The notes: a model not told the origin generated them from the sequence alone. A DNA stretch of 64,000 bases from Gammaproteobacteria bacterium (GCA_030654835.1 JAURWS010000013.1:31829-95828), one strand, 5' to 3'. Positions 7,092-16,909 are shown, counted from the stretch's first letter. Translations and numbers: made by a program.

Positions 7092-9047
7092 ATGGCAGAA
7101 AAGTTCAAGCTGAATGCTCACGAGACCGAGACCCTGATCTTCAGCAGGCGCATGATCGTCGCCGGTGTCTTCATCTTCGCCCTGCTGAGCATTCTCATCG
7201 CCTGGATGGTGTACCTGCAGATTTTCCGTTACGACTACTTCGCCGCCCGCTCCGATGGCAATCGTCTGCATTCTCAATATGTGTCGCCGAACCGTGGCTT
7301 GATCTACGATCGTAACGGCGAACTGATGGCGGACAATCGCCCCATCTTCAACCTGACCGTGGTGCGAGAGACAGCACCCGATCTTAACGCCTCTCTGGAA
7401 ATGTTGCGTTCGGTCATTCATCTGAGCGACGACGATATCGAGCAGTATCGAACCCGGCAGAGTCGTCGCGCCGTCCCCCATACTTCTGTCCCTGTGCGTT
7501 ATCAGCTCACTGAGGAAGAGATCGCGAGCATCGCCGTGAACCAGCATCTGTTGCCCGGCTTCGCGGTCGAGGCGCAACTGGTTCGCCACTATCCGTATCG
7601 CGAGATCGCCGCGCACGCGCTGGGTTATGTCTCCGAGATCAACAAGGAAGAACTGGTGGAGATGTCCGAGGAGCAAGCCAGTAATTATCGTGGCACCAAT
7701 CAGATCGGCAAGACCGGGATCGAGAAGACCTATGAGGACCTGCTGCACGGTCGAGTCGGCTACGAGACGGTGGAAAAAAACAATCGGGGTCAGGTCATGC
7801 GCGTGCTCGATCGCACCGACCCGGTGCCGGGCCGTGACATTGTGCTGCATATGGACAGCTATCTGCAGGCCGTTGCGGAAAGTGCACTCGGCGAGCATCG
7901 TGGTGCAGTGGTGGCCATCGATCCTGCGACCGGCGGTGTGCTCGCCATGGTCAGCAAGCCCGGCTATGACCCCAATCTGTTCGTCACCGGCATCAGTCGG
8001 GCGCAGCTATCCGAACTCAACAAGACTGGCCACACGCCTCTGTTCAACCGTGCCATTGCCTCGCGCGTTCCGGGTTCCACGATTAAACCCTTCATCGGGT
8101 TGGGTGGGCTCTACCATGGGGTCATTACGCCGGAGACTGTGATCATTGATCCGGGTTACTATCGACTGCCCGGCCGCACTCGCCCCTATTACGACTGGAC
8201 CTGGTGGGTGGACAAGAGTGGTCATGGCGCCATCGATCTGCGCCGCGCTATCTACCAGTCCTGCAATACCTACTTCTATGGTCTTGCCGTGGAGATGGGC
8301 ATTGACAGGATTCACGACTATCTGCTGACCTTTGGATTCGGTGCCAACGACGCCATCGACATTCCGGAGGCCAGTGCCGGCATCGTGCCATCGACGGCCT
8401 GGAAGCAGGAGAATCGTGGGGAGGTATGGTACGCGGGTGAGACTCCCTACGAGGGGATCGGCAATGGCATCTTCCAGGCAACCACGTTGCAGATGGCCGC
8501 TGCGGCCGCCGCTATCGCCAACCATGGTGTGCTCAAGCAGCCGCGCATGCTGCGCGGCACCATCGGCAATGACGGTGAAATCACCGATGTGATCTTCGAA
8601 GACACCGCTGCCTCCAAACAATTGCTACCCTCGCCGGAGCAGGTCGAGCTGGTGCGCAACGCCATGGTGGAGGTGATCAACAAGCCGTATGACCCCGAAC
8701 ATCGTCGTCACGAAGGCTCTGCCTATCCGACGTTGCGTGACAGCGGCAGGCCGCTGGAATATCCGATGGCTGGCAAGTCCGGGACCGCGCAGGTGGTGCA
8801 GTTCCAGGTCGACAGCGCAGGTAATCGCGATGAATCCGAAGTTCCGGAGGAGTTTCGTACCCATGCCATGTTCATTGCGTTTGATGCATCTGCGCAGTCC
8901 CGCATCGCGGTGGCGGTGTTTGTCGAGAATGGTGGCGGTGGTGGTTCGGTAGCATTCCCGGTGGCCAGAGCCGTGCTCGACGCTTATTTGTTGCCCCGCA
9001 CAGAGACCTTCGACGAAGTTTCTGTGCTTGGCTCCAACGCTCAGTGA
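7092..9047 (+). CDS. mrdA: Penicillin-binding protein 2 (elongasome transpeptidase)
   Basis: A 651-aa class B PBP that crosslinks peptidoglycan during side-wall elongation in partnership with RodA. Residues about 21-43 form the single membrane anchor, followed by the pedestal region (SPNRGLIYDRNG). Catalytic motifs are in order: S329-T-I-K (SxxK), S390-C-N (SxN) and K562-S-G-T (KSGT). Length fits PBP2 of Gammaproteobacteria (about 630-650). rodA follows ten bases after the stop, as expected for the mrdA-mrdB pair. Confidence 0.97.
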   Translation: MAEKFKLNAHETETLIFSRRMIVAGVFIFALLSILIAWMVYLQIFRYDYFAARSDGNRLHSQYVSPNRGLIYDRNGELMADNRPIFNLTVVRETAPDLNASLEMLRSVIHLSDDDIEQYRTRQSRRAVPHTSVPVRYQLTEEEIASIAVNQHLLPGFAVEAQLVRHYPYREIAAHALGYVSEINKEELVEMSEEQASNYRGTNQIGKTGIEKTYEDLLHGRVGYETVEKNNRGQVMRVLDRTDPVPGRDIVLHMDSYLQAVAESALGEHRGAVVAIDPATGGVLAMVSKPGYDPNLFVTGISRAQLSELNKTGHTPLFNRAIASRVPGSTIKPFIGLGGLYHGVITPETVIIDPGYYRLPGRTRPYYDWTWWVDKSGHGAIDLRRAIYQSCNTYFYGLAVEMGIDRIHDYLLTFGFGANDAIDIPEASAGIVPSTAWKQENRGEVWYAGETPYEGIGNGIFQATTLQMAAAAAAIANHGVLKQPRMLRGTIGNDGEITDVIFEDTAASKQLLPSPEQVELVRNAMVEVINKPYDPEHRRHEGSAYPTLRDSGRPLEYPMAGKSGTAQVVQFQVDSAGNRDESEVPEEFRTHAMFIAFDASAQSRIAVAVFVENGGGGGSVAFPVARAVLDAYLLPRTETFDEVSVLGSNAQ

Positions 9048-9057
9048 GGACACCGGC

Positions 9058-10203
9058 ATGGCTACTATCAGTCGTCAGTTGAGCAATAATTTCTACCGGC
9101 TTTCCAATGGTCCCGGAGCGATCTGGCAGTCATTCCGTATCGATGCGCCGCTGGTGTTTTTCTTGTTTTGTCTCGCCAGCTACGGGCTGATGGTGTTGTT
9201 CAGTGCCAGTGGCGAAAACATCAGCGATGTGCGGAGTCAGGCGGCAGCCATCGTCGTGGCCTTTGTCGTCATGCTGGTGGTGGCGCAGTTGGATGTGCAC
9301 TTTTTTCGTCGAGGTGCGCCACTGATGTTTGCCGGTGGGTGCGGCTTGATGATCGTCGTGCTGTTCTTTGGTGTGGAGACCAATGGCGCCAAGGCGTGGC
9401 TCGATCTGCCCGGACTGCCGCGCTTTCAGCCGGCGGAGATCGAGAAGTTTCTGGTGCCGATGCTGCTGGCCTGGTACCTCTCTACCCGCTCGCTGCCGCC
9501 ACGTTTCAGGGATCTAGTGGTATGCGGGGTGATCATCGCGCTGCCTGTCGGCCTCATTCTGATGCAGAACGATACCGGGACTGCGTTGATGGTGATGATG
9601 TCGGGTGTGTTCGTGGTTCTACTGGCAGGGATCAGCTGGCGCATCGTGATTGCCGGGGTGGTCGCGCTGGCGATGGCCTCTCCTGCCTGGTGGATATTCG
9701 TCGCTCAGCCACACCAGAAGAACCGCATCCTGACTTTTTTTGATCCGTATCGCGATCCGACCGGGGCGGGGTACAACATCATCCAGTCGCAAATCGCCAT
9801 CGGTTCTGGCGGAGTGCAGGGCAAGGGCTGGCTCAATGGCGCGCAGTCGCAGCTGGATTTCATCCCCGAGAGCAATACCGACTTCATTCTCGCGGTGCTT
9901 GCGGAGGAGTTCGGTTTGCTGGGGGTGCTGTTCCTGATAGCACTCTATGTGGCGGTGATTGGACGAGGATTTTTCATTGCGCTGACCGCCCAGGACACCT
10001 TCAGTCGTCTGCTTGCTGGCAGCATCGTTCTAACGTTCTTCTTCTACGCGTTTGTGAACATGGCGATGGTGTCGGGGCTTATGCCGGTGGTGGGTTTGCC
10101 ATTACCAATGGTGAGCAAGGGCGGGACATCCATTGTGACGCTGATGCTGGGCTTTGGCATATTAATGTCAATTCAAACCCATAAGCGGGTGTTGCCGAGA
10201 TAA
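9058..10203 (+). CDS. rodA: Rod shape-determining peptidoglycan polymerase RodA
   Basis: A 381-aa SEDS-family integral membrane glycosyltransferase that polymerises lipid II with PBP2. Ten or so hydrophobic segments are visible. SEDS motifs include the FQPAEIEKFLVP stretch (catalytic-Asp region reads QPAEI in RodA), LILMQNDTGTALM, and GKGWLNGAQSQLDFIPESNTDFILAVLAEEFG, then GLPLPMVSKGGTSIV near the C-terminus. ATG 9058 has GTGAGGA before it; an in-frame TTG at 9028 inside mrdA is less likely. In P. aeruginosa a lytic transglycosylase gene follows rodA; here it is absent and rlpA comes next. Confidence 0.97.
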   Translation: MATISRQLSNNFYRLSNGPGAIWQSFRIDAPLVFFLFCLASYGLMVLFSASGENISDVRSQAAAIVVAFVVMLVVAQLDVHFFRRGAPLMFAGGCGLMIVVLFFGVETNGAKAWLDLPGLPRFQPAEIEKFLVPMLLAWYLSTRSLPPRFRDLVVCGVIIALPVGLILMQNDTGTALMVMMSGVFVVLLAGISWRIVIAGVVALAMASPAWWIFVAQPHQKNRILTFFDPYRDPTGAGYNIIQSQIAIGSGGVQGKGWLNGAQSQLDFIPESNTDFILAVLAEEFGLLGVLFLIALYVAVIGRGFFIALTAQDTFSRLLAGSIVLTFFFYAFVNMAMVSGLMPVVGLPLPMVSKGGTSIVTLMLGFGILMSIQTHKRVLPR

Positions 10204-10218
10204 CATATTGATTATAAT
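10192..10218 (+). promoter_or_regulatory. Possible promoter for rlpA-dacA
   Basis: A perfect TATAAT lies at 10213-10218, just after the rodA stop. TTGCCG at 10192-10197 is a fair -35 but the spacing is only 15 bases. The rlpA ATG is 36 bases downstream. It would allow rlpA and dacA to be transcribed apart from the mrdA-rodA message. Confidence 0.45.
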
Positions 10219-10253
10219 GCCTATTAGTAACAACCCTGAGAGTGAGCCAGCCG

Positions 10254-11234
10254 ATGTTTGAAATCCGCATGCTAAAGGCAGCGTCGCTTGCTGCCGTAGT
10301 GCTCTTGCTTGCAGCGTGTGCCAGTTCGCCTTCCGAACAGAGTTCCAGTGGAACTACGATGTCGGCCTCGGATGCCTACCAGGCCAGCCGCTACAATATT
10401 CAGCAGGATCGTGGCCCCTCGCGTCAGATCGACCCGTCGCAGGTTCGTGAAATCATTCCGATGATCGAGCCGCGCACGCTGGCCGGGAACAAGAGCCCCT
10501 ATACCGTCAATGGACTCACCTATCGTGTGATGCCTTCAGAGGAGGGGTATCGCGAACGCGGATTTGCGTCATGGTACGGGGAGAAGTTTCACGGCCACAA
10601 GACCTCGAACGGTGAGATCTACGACATGTATCAGATCTCCGCAGCGCACAAGACCATGCCGATTCCCGGTTTCTTGCGGGTGACGAACCTGGAGAATGAG
10701 CGCAGCATCATCGTTAGAGTCAATGATCGCGGGCCGTTCCACAGTGATCGCGTGATCGACCTCTCTTATGCCGCTGCCTACATGCTGGGTTTCGACAACA
10801 AGGGGACCGCGATGGTGGAAGTGGAGGCGATTGTGCCGACGCTCGCCGGGCCGGGATCTCGTCCTGCTGGTAGTGCCGTGGCGACTTCTGCCGCCCGCAC
10901 CGCTGCCGCTCCTGTCCGTGCGGCCATCGTTGAAGGCAGTGGTACTGGCAATGACAATGGCACTGGCACTGGCCGTGCAGGCGGTAGTGGAGCACAAGAA
11001 CAATACCTGCAGGTGGGAGCCTTCTCCGACCTGCGTGCCGCCGAACAATTGTCGGCAAAGCTGCGTGACCTGACATCAAGGCCGGTCTTTATCCGGTCTG
11101 TTGAGTCAGACGCTGCGAATCAAGCATTGCACCGCGTGCGCGTCGGGCCGATCCCGGATGCTGCCGAGGCAGCTCGCATAGCAGATACCGTGGTTGCCGC
11201 TGAATTGGGAAGACCCTACACTGTCCGCGACTGA
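10254..11234 (+). CDS. rlpA: Septal ring lytic transglycosylase lipoprotein RlpA
   Basis: A lipoprotein with signal peptide and lipobox LLLAAC (Cys about residue 18-19), so it is probably attached to the outer membrane. The double-psi beta-barrel RlpA domain begins at RGFASWYGEKFHGHKTSNGE and continues through DRVIDLSYAAAYMLG; in P. aeruginosa this domain cleaves naked glycan strands. A Thr/Ala/Gly-rich linker leads to a C-terminal SPOR domain (LQVGAFSDLRAAEQLSAKL...HRVRVGPIPD), which directs such proteins to denuded septal peptidoglycan. A GTG at 10242 and an ATG at 10269 are alternative starts. Confidence 0.93.
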   Translation: MFEIRMLKAASLAAVVLLLAACASSPSEQSSSGTTMSASDAYQASRYNIQQDRGPSRQIDPSQVREIIPMIEPRTLAGNKSPYTVNGLTYRVMPSEEGYRERGFASWYGEKFHGHKTSNGEIYDMYQISAAHKTMPIPGFLRVTNLENERSIIVRVNDRGPFHSDRVIDLSYAAAYMLGFDNKGTAMVEVEAIVPTLAGPGSRPAGSAVATSAARTAAAPVRAAIVEGSGTGNDNGTGTGRAGGSGAQEQYLQVGAFSDLRAAEQLSAKLRDLTSRPVFIRSVESDAANQALHRVRVGPIPDAAEAARIADTVVAAELGRPYTVRD

Positions 11235-11349
11235 TGATCAGATGCGTGGCGGACACTATTTTTTATCGCTGAGGATGGAAACAACGAATATGCAACAGAA
11301 CTCTAGACAGCTCCCGGATACCCGCTTCAGCGAAGGAGTGCTCCAGCGT

Positions 11350-12549
11350 ATGGCGAACTCCAGTCGAGCAATCGCACTTGCAGTGACGACCTTGTTTGTT
11401 CCCGCCGGCCTGGTGTCAGCGCAGCCGACGCTGAACGCGACGCCTGCTGCCAGCACTCAGGCCATCGTGCCGCGTCCGCCACAGATAGCCGCCAGCAGCT
11501 ATATCCTACTGGATGCCCGGACCGGCAAGGTCATCGTGGAAGAGAATGCCGACGTGCAACTGCCGCCAGCCAGTCTCACCAAGATCATGACCGCCTATAT
11601 CGCCGAGGTGGAGATCGACGGTGGCAGCATGAGCCTGGATGACGAGGTTCATATCAGTGAGAAGGCCTGGGCGACTCAGGGCTCCAAGATGTTCGTGGAC
11701 GTCAACAGCAAGGTGCGCGTCGAGGATATTCTGCGCGGCATCATCATCCAGTCCGGTAATGACGCCAGCGTTGCGATGGCCGAGCATCTGGCTGGTAGCG
11801 AAGAGGCCTTTGCCGACATGATGAACCAGCACGCCGCGCGTCTGGGTATGACCAATACCCACTTCATGAATGCCAGCGGTCTGGACACCGAAGAAGCCTT
11901 CAACATCATGTCCGCCCGCGATTTGTCGACGCTGGCCAGAGCTACAATCAACGAACACCCTGATCATTACGGCATCTATTCCGAGCGTGAGTTCGCCTAC
12001 AACGGCATCACTCAGCCCAATCGCAATACGCTGCTGTTTCGTGACACCACCATCGACGGCATGAAGACGGGCTGGACTACAGCTGCCGGCTATTGCCTGG
12101 TCGCCTCGGGAGAGCGTGATGGCATGCGCCTGATTTCGGTGGTGATGGGGACTGCAAGCGAGGATGCCCGTGCCGCTGAGAGCGCCAAGCTGATGACCTA
12201 TGGTTTCCGCTTCTTCGAGACGCTCAAGCTGTACGATGCTAGCCAGGTGCTCGGCACCGCCAAGGTCTGGTCAGGCAAGGAAAATGCGGTAGATATTGGT
12301 ATGACGGAAGAGCTTTTCATGACCATCCCGCGTGGTCGGGCTGCGGATCTGCAGGCGAGTCTGAGCCTGCAGGAAACCATCACTGCCCCGATCACCCCGG
12401 GCCAGGTGCTGGGCACTGTCGATATCACGCTCGATGGTGAGACGCTGTATCACGGCGACGCCATGGCGGTGCAGGCGGTCGAGAGAGCGGGATTGCTGAA
12501 GCGCCTGATCGATTTTCTCACGATGTTCTTCACCAACCTCTTCAGTTAG
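11350..12549 (+). CDS. dacA: D-alanyl-D-alanine carboxypeptidase (PBP5/6 type)
   Basis: A 399-aa serine DD-carboxypeptidase that trims pentapeptide side chains in the periplasm. Motifs: SxxK as ASLTKIMTAY, SxN as SGNDASVAMAEHLAG, KTG as DGMKTGWT. A C-terminal PBP5_C domain and a terminal amphipathic helix (LLKRLIDFLTMFFTNLFS) follow, the usual membrane attachment. I chose ATG 11350 because GAAGGAG lies eleven bases upstream, it gives a normal Sec signal peptide (MANSSRAIALAVTTLF...VSA) and the family length. ATG 11290 would add 20 residues before the signal peptide and is the main alternative. Confidence 0.94.
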   Translation: MANSSRAIALAVTTLFVPAGLVSAQPTLNATPAASTQAIVPRPPQIAASSYILLDARTGKVIVEENADVQLPPASLTKIMTAYIAEVEIDGGSMSLDDEVHISEKAWATQGSKMFVDVNSKVRVEDILRGIIIQSGNDASVAMAEHLAGSEEAFADMMNQHAARLGMTNTHFMNASGLDTEEAFNIMSARDLSTLARATINEHPDHYGIYSEREFAYNGITQPNRNTLLFRDTTIDGMKTGWTTAAGYCLVASGERDGMRLISVVMGTASEDARAAESAKLMTYGFRFFETLKLYDASQVLGTAKVWSGKENAVDIGMTEELFMTIPRGRAADLQASLSLQETITAPITPGQVLGTVDITLDGETLYHGDAMAVQAVERAGLLKRLIDFLTMFFTNLFS

Positions 12550-12560
12550 GCCATCCGAAT

Positions 12561-12830
12561 ATGTCGACTGTTGAAGCGCCCAAGATCGAGTTTCCCTGTG
12601 CCTACCCCATCAAGGTGATGGGGCTGGCAACGCCGCATTTCGAGAAGGAAATTGTCTCGGTCGTGAAACGCCATGCTCCCGAGGTGAGAGAGGAGCATGT
12701 CAGCGTGCGTGTCAGCGGCAATGGCAATTATCTCGCGATCACTGTGGTGATCGAGGCCACTGGTCTGGAGCAGCTGACCGTCATGTTTGAAGATCTCAAG
12801 GCCCATACCAGCGTCAAGATGGTGCTATGA
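12561..12830 (+). CDS. ybeD: DUF493 family protein YbeD
   Basis: An 89-aa protein of the YbeD/DUF493 family, with the ACT-like ferredoxin fold: [23 protein letters not shown] at the start and [21 protein letters not shown] in the middle. Its function is unknown although the gene is regularly found between dacA and lipB. The stop codon overlaps the lipB ATG (ATGA), indicating translational coupling with lipoate transfer. Confidence 0.93.
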   Translation: MSTVEAPKIEFPCAYPIKVMGLATPHFEKEIVSVVKRHAPEVREEHVSVRVSGNGNYLAITVVIEATGLEQLTVMFEDLKAHTSVKMVL

Positions 12831-13600
12831 CTGCAGGCAATAGCGCGACCGCTGCCCTCGGTGGCGACTTCACTCCCCGGGACGACCTCACACCCCTTGG
12901 CGATTCTCTCTCCGGCACTTCCGCAATGACCCAGGACGGCCCGTTGCTGATTCGTCATTTCGGTCTGCGGCCTGCTCAGGCGCTGGACTATGTCCCTGTC
13001 TGGGACGCCATGCGCCAGTTCACCACCAACCGTAACGATGAGACTCCTGATCAGATTTGGATGCTGACTCATCAGCCTGTGTTTACGCAGGGACAGGCGG
13101 GCAAGCCGGAGCATTTGCTGAATACCGAAGATATCCCGGTAGTGCAGATCGATCGCGGGGGGCAGGTGACCTACCATGGCCCGGGCCAACTGGTGGCCTA
13201 TGTGTTGATTGATATCCGTCGCGCCGGTATTGGGGTGCGCGAGCTGGTAGAGGATATCGAGCAGGCTGTGATCGACGTGCTGGCGCAGTTCGGCATCGTC
13301 GGCGAGAGCCAGCGAAAAGCTCCCGGGGTCTATGTAAACGGTGCTAAAATCGCCGCGCTCGGCTTGCGCGTCCGGCAGGGCTGCTCGTACCACGGTCTTA
13401 GTTTCAATGTCGACATGGATCTCTCACCCTTCCGCCGGATCAATCCCTGCGGCTACGAGGGCATGCCTGTGACGCAGTTAAGGGACTTGTTGCCGCCCAA
13501 CGCCGATGTCGGTGATCTGATGGAAAAAGCGGCTCGTATGCTCGGGGATGCGCTGAACATGCGTCTGGGCCACAAGAGCACGGAATCAACCCGGCACTGA
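12827..13600 (+). CDS. lipB: Octanoyl-[acyl-carrier-protein]:protein octanoyltransferase
   Basis: LipB moves octanoate from ACP to lipoyl domains of 2-oxoacid dehydrogenases, the first step of lipoate synthesis. Signature [17 protein letters not shown], catalytic Lys174 (NGAKIAALG) and Cys208 (INPCGYEG) are intact. The 257-aa protein is longer than the usual 210-220 because of about 35 N-terminal residues rich in Thr, Ala, Asp and Gly. ATG 12827 overlaps the ybeD stop; an internal ATG at 12926 ([13 protein letters not shown]) would give the standard length and may be the true start. Confidence 0.94.
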   Translation: MTAGNSATAALGGDFTPRDDLTPLGDSLSGTSAMTQDGPLLIRHFGLRPAQALDYVPVWDAMRQFTTNRNDETPDQIWMLTHQPVFTQGQAGKPEHLLNTEDIPVVQIDRGGQVTYHGPGQLVAYVLIDIRRAGIGVRELVEDIEQAVIDVLAQFGIVGESQRKAPGVYVNGAKIAALGLRVRQGCSYHGLSFNVDMDLSPFRRINPCGYEGMPVTQLRDLLPPNADVGDLMEKAARMLGDALNMRLGHKSTESTRH

Positions 13601-13613
13601 TTTTTCGTTCAAT

Positions 13614-13655
13614 TGTTTCCACAAGACCGTTTCCACAAGACCGTTTTCACAAGAC
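13614..13655 (+). repeat. 14-bp tandem triplication between lipB and lipA
   Basis: Three head-to-tail units, 13614-13627, 13628-13641 and 13642-13655, follow the pattern (T/C)GTTT(C/T)CACAAGAC with one or two differences. They occupy most of the 79-base lipB-lipA gap and end 24 bases before the lipA start, in the lipA leader. Confidence 0.85.
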
Positions 13656-13679
13656 ATCAGGAAGGTTTGCAGAGTCATT

Positions 13680-14642
13680 ATGTCCGATCAGCCAAGACGC
13701 AACGTATTGATAGAAGGGGAAAAGCTGCGAGGCGCCGAGAAAGTGGCGCGCATACCTGTCAAGGTCATCCCCACCGTGGACCTTCTGAAGAAGCCGGACT
13801 GGATCCGCGTCAAGATCCCAGCCTCCCCGAAGATCAACAGCATCAAGGAAAAGCTGCGCAAGCACAAACTCGCATCGGTTTGCGAAGAAGCCTCCTGCCC
13901 GAATCTGGGGGAGTGCTTCAGCAACGGCACCGCCACCTTCATGATCATGGGCGAGATCTGCACGCGTCGCTGTCCGTTCTGCGATGTGGCGCATGGCAAG
14001 CCGAAACCGCTCTATGAAAATGAGCCTCTGGAACTCGCCGAAGCGATTGCCGAGATGGGACTGAGCTACGTCGTCGTCACCTCCGTAGACCGTGATGATC
14101 TCAAGGACAGTGGAGCCCAGCACTTCGCCAATTGCATCACGGAAGTGCGTCGTTTGAACCCCGAGATTCAGATCGAGGTGCTGGTGCCGGACTTCCGGGG
14201 CCGCATGGAGATCGCACTGGATATTCTCGAGAAGACGCCACCGCACGTGTTCAATCACAATCTGGAAACAGTGCCACGCCTTTACCGTCAGGCTCGACCT
14301 GGCGCCGATTACAAGTGGTCCCTGGCACTGTTGAAAGGATACAAGGAGCGAGTGCCATCGGTCATGACCAAATCAGGACTCATGCTGGGGCTGGGAGAAA
14401 CCAAGGAAGAGGTCATGGAGGTCATGCGTGATCTGAAAGAGCACAACGTCGATATGGTCACGCTGGGGCAGTATCTGCAGCCAAGCCGCAACCATCTGGC
14501 GGTCAGCCGTTTTGTGCATCCGGATGAGTTCGAGGAATTGCGAGTCTTCGGAGAGGCGTTGGGATTCGCGCATGTGGCCAGCGGGCCGCTGGTGCGCTCG
14601 TCCTATCACGCCGACAAACAGGCTCGTGGTGAGGCCGTCTGA
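13680..14642 (+). CDS. lipA: Lipoyl synthase
   Basis: A 320-aa radical SAM enzyme that inserts two sulfurs into protein-bound octanoate made by LipB. The auxiliary cluster cysteines are C68, C73 and C79 ([12 protein letters not shown]) and the radical SAM cluster is C94-x3-C98-x2-C101 (CTRRCPFC). The C-terminal serine ligand region RSSYHADKQ is present. Length is normal. CAGGAAGG lies upstream of ATG 13680. Confidence 0.98.
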   Translation: MSDQPRRNVLIEGEKLRGAEKVARIPVKVIPTVDLLKKPDWIRVKIPASPKINSIKEKLRKHKLASVCEEASCPNLGECFSNGTATFMIMGEICTRRCPFCDVAHGKPKPLYENEPLELAEAIAEMGLSYVVVTSVDRDDLKDSGAQHFANCITEVRRLNPEIQIEVLVPDFRGRMEIALDILEKTPPHVFNHNLETVPRLYRQARPGADYKWSLALLKGYKERVPSVMTKSGLMLGLGETKEEVMEVMRDLKEHNVDMVTLGQYLQPSRNHLAVSRFVHPDEFEELRVFGEALGFAHVASGPLVRSSYHADKQARGEAV

Positions 14643-14730
14643 CCTCGGTTCTGAGGCCTGCGCAGTCGAGAGTTTTTCAGTTTAGAATGAGGCCCCTCCA
14701 GTAGGGGTAAAACAGGATTCAGGAGTGGTC

Positions 14731-15705
14731 ATGGCAGTTATCAGGAAGCAGTCTTCACGTGCGTCGGGTCGGGCGCTGTTCAGAATAGGGCAGGTGCTGG
14801 TGCTTATGTTGGCACTGGTGGGAACCGCCGCGCAAGCCAACACCATTGTGCGGGTCAGCACTACGTATGGTGATTTTTCGATCGAGTTGTTCGATACCGT
14901 CACGCCGGTGACAGTGAGCAATTTTCTGAATTACGTGAATCGTGGCACCTTCAATGGCAGCTATTTTCACCGCCTCGAACAGAGCTTTGTGCTGCAGGGG
15001 GGCGGATACCGCTTTCAGCCCTTCGTTGGACCGATAGCCTTGCAGCAGGATCCGCCCATCGTCAACGAGTACAGTGTGTCCAATACCCGAGGCACAGTCG
15101 CCATGGCCAAGCTGGGCGATGATCCTAACAGCGCGACCAACCAGTGGTTTGTGAATCTGGCTGACAACAGCGCCAACCTCGATACTCAGAATGGAGGCTT
15201 CACCGCCTTTGGTCGAGTGCTGGGCAATGGCATGAATGTGCTCGATAGCATCAATACCCAGGCCGGCGTCTACAGCCTTGGGCAGACACACACACAGCTT
15301 CCTCTGGCCAATTACGAAGCGTTTACAGTGGTCAAGGCGTCGAACTTCATCACCATGACGACCCAGGTGGTACAGCGTTATAGTGAGGCGCTGGCGGTGT
15401 TTGAATCGCAGTCAGGCAAGTTGATGCTGACGATCGATGGCGGGGAGACACTCGGTGTCTACAGTGTTCATATGTCATTGCTCACGGATCGTCCCGGCGT
15501 GGTTCTGCGTCTGAATCCTGACACCATGATCACGTTGGCAATCAAGCCAGTGGGGGCGGCGACGTTTACTGCCGCAGACAACAAGTTGCGCATCCCGTCG
15601 CTGGAAGTGAACAACAACGGCAATGTCTCCGTTTACAAGAATGTAGTGTTCGGGTTGAGCAACGCGCAAGCCTGGGAATTCACCCTGGAATCGTTCGAGC
15701 AGTAA
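14731..15705 (+). CDS. Exported cyclophilin-type peptidyl-prolyl isomerase with extra C-terminal region
   Basis: A 324-aa protein with a Sec signal peptide (hydrophobic core about residues 19-34, cut after AQA). Residues about 40-200 are a cyclophilin domain: TTYGDFSIELFDTVTPVTVSNFL, SYFHRLEQSFVLQGGGY, GTVAMAKLGDDPNSATNQWFVNL and AFGRVLGNGMNVLDSI, consistent with periplasmic PpiA. The remaining 125 residues are not part of a cyclophilin and look beta-rich; I do not recognise them. ATG 14731 has AGGAG five bases upstream. First gene of the block that interrupts the Pseudomonas-like gene order. Confidence 0.88.
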   Translation: MAVIRKQSSRASGRALFRIGQVLVLMLALVGTAAQANTIVRVSTTYGDFSIELFDTVTPVTVSNFLNYVNRGTFNGSYFHRLEQSFVLQGGGYRFQPFVGPIALQQDPPIVNEYSVSNTRGTVAMAKLGDDPNSATNQWFVNLADNSANLDTQNGGFTAFGRVLGNGMNVLDSINTQAGVYSLGQTHTQLPLANYEAFTVVKASNFITMTTQVVQRYSEALAVFESQSGKLMLTIDGGETLGVYSVHMSLLTDRPGVVLRLNPDTMITLAIKPVGAATFTAADNKLRIPSLEVNNNGNVSVYKNVVFGLSNAQAWEFTLESFEQ

Positions 15706-15736
15706 AAGCTGCGCGGCGATTGTGTCGGAGCCGCTG

Positions 15737-16909
15737 TCAGGCGTTCTGCAAGACCTGACAGAAGCGCTCAATTTCTTCCTCTGTGTTGAAGTAGTGCACA
15801 GAGGCTCGGTTGATATCCCCCAGCCCTCTGCGTGGCAGATCCAACAGGTTGCCACTCACCCGCGTGACAGAGGTGTTGACGCCGCTCTCACGCAGGCGTC
15901 GCTGCAAAGACTCCGCATTCTCGCCGCCCTTGCTGAAGGTCACGATGCCGCTCAGTGAAGAACCTGATTCGTGTACCTGAATGTCTGGCAGTCTGCGCAG
16001 CTGATTGCGAAATGTGGCCGCCAGTTCGCTCACCCTTTGTTCGATGTTATGCATGCCGAGCGCTGTCGCATAATCTGCGGCAGCCCCCAAGGCAATCTTG
16101 CCTGCCACACTGCATTCCCAGCTCTCAAAGCGTCGAGCATCGTCACGAAATTTGTATTGATTCTCGGCCGTCCAGCGGGCGGAGTGAAAATCGATCCGGT
16201 CTGGTTGCAGTCTCGCCAGCGCTTCGCGACGGACGTACAGGAAGCCGGTGCCACGTGGACCACGCAGATACTTGCGTCCGGTGCCGGTCAGCATGTCGCA
16301 GCCGAGTGCAGCGACATCCAGATCGATTTGTCCTGCAGACTGACACGCATCCAGCAAATAGAGAATGTCGTGCGCCTTGGCGAGTCGTCCCACTTCGGCG
16401 GCCGGATGGATGACTCCGCTCTGGCTGGGGACATGCGTCAACGCGATCAGCCCGACATCGTCGTTGATCGCTTCTGCAAGGCGATCCAGGCAGATGCAGC
16501 CGTGCTCGTCATTCGGAATCACGTCGACGTGCAGACCCTTCAAGCGAGCCATCTGCAGGAACGCCAGATAGTTGCTCGCGTATTCGGATTGCCCGGTCAA
16601 AATGCGCTGGCCAGGCTGCAGCGCAATGGCATGAAACGCGGCGTTCCAGGCATGAGTGGCGCTCTCTGCGTAGGCGATCTCATCGGGCTGACAATGCAAC
16701 AGATGCGCAAAGGCGCTGTAAAAATTTTCGACTGCCGCCGCTTGCTGTTGGGCCGCTTCATAACCACCAATGCGTTGTTCCAGCGTCAGGTGTTGCAACA
16801 GACGCTGATGAACGGGCTGAGGTGAAAGTGATGCACCGGCATTATTGAAATGAATCAATTCGCTGCACGCCGGTGTGTGTTGTCTGATTTCTGCAATATT
16901 CATTGGCAT
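15737..16909 (-). CDS. Class V-fold PLP-dependent aminotransferase
   Basis: A 390-aa protein of the cysteine-desulfurase/isopenicillin-N-epimerase-like superfamily. Visible: LIHFNNAGASLSPQPV at the N-terminus, LLDACQSAGQIDLDV with the cofactor Asp, and TGRKYLRGPRGTGFLYV where the Lys should form the PLP Schiff base. The glycine-rich C-terminal half matches the fold. Without the cysteine-bearing loop of IscS/SufS being obvious, the substrate is unknown. The start at 16909 follows CCGAGGA; the long upstream in-frame stretch lacks family similarity. Convergent with the cyclophilin gene, divergent from the GST gene. Confidence 0.85.
   Translation of the reverse strand: MPMNIAEIRQHTPACSELIHFNNAGASLSPQPVHQRLLQHLTLEQRIGGYEAAQQQAAAVENFYSAFAHLLHCQPDEIAYAESATHAWNAAFHAIALQPGQRILTGQSEYASNYLAFLQMARLKGLHVDVIPNDEHGCICLDRLAEAINDDVGLIALTHVPSQSGVIHPAAEVGRLAKAHDILYLLDACQSAGQIDLDVAALGCDMLTGTGRKYLRGPRGTGFLYVRREALARLQPDRIDFHSARWTAENQYKFRDDARRFESWECSVAGKIALGAAADYATALGMHNIEQRVSELAATFRNQLRRLPDIQVHESGSSLSGIVTFSKGGENAESLQRRLRESGVNTSVTRVSGNLLDLPRRGLGDINRASVHYFNTEEEIERFCQVLQNA

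Noticed and set aside
14643..14656. CCTC-GGTTCT-GAGG after lipA as a terminator
   Set aside because: The stem is only four base pairs and no T-run follows.
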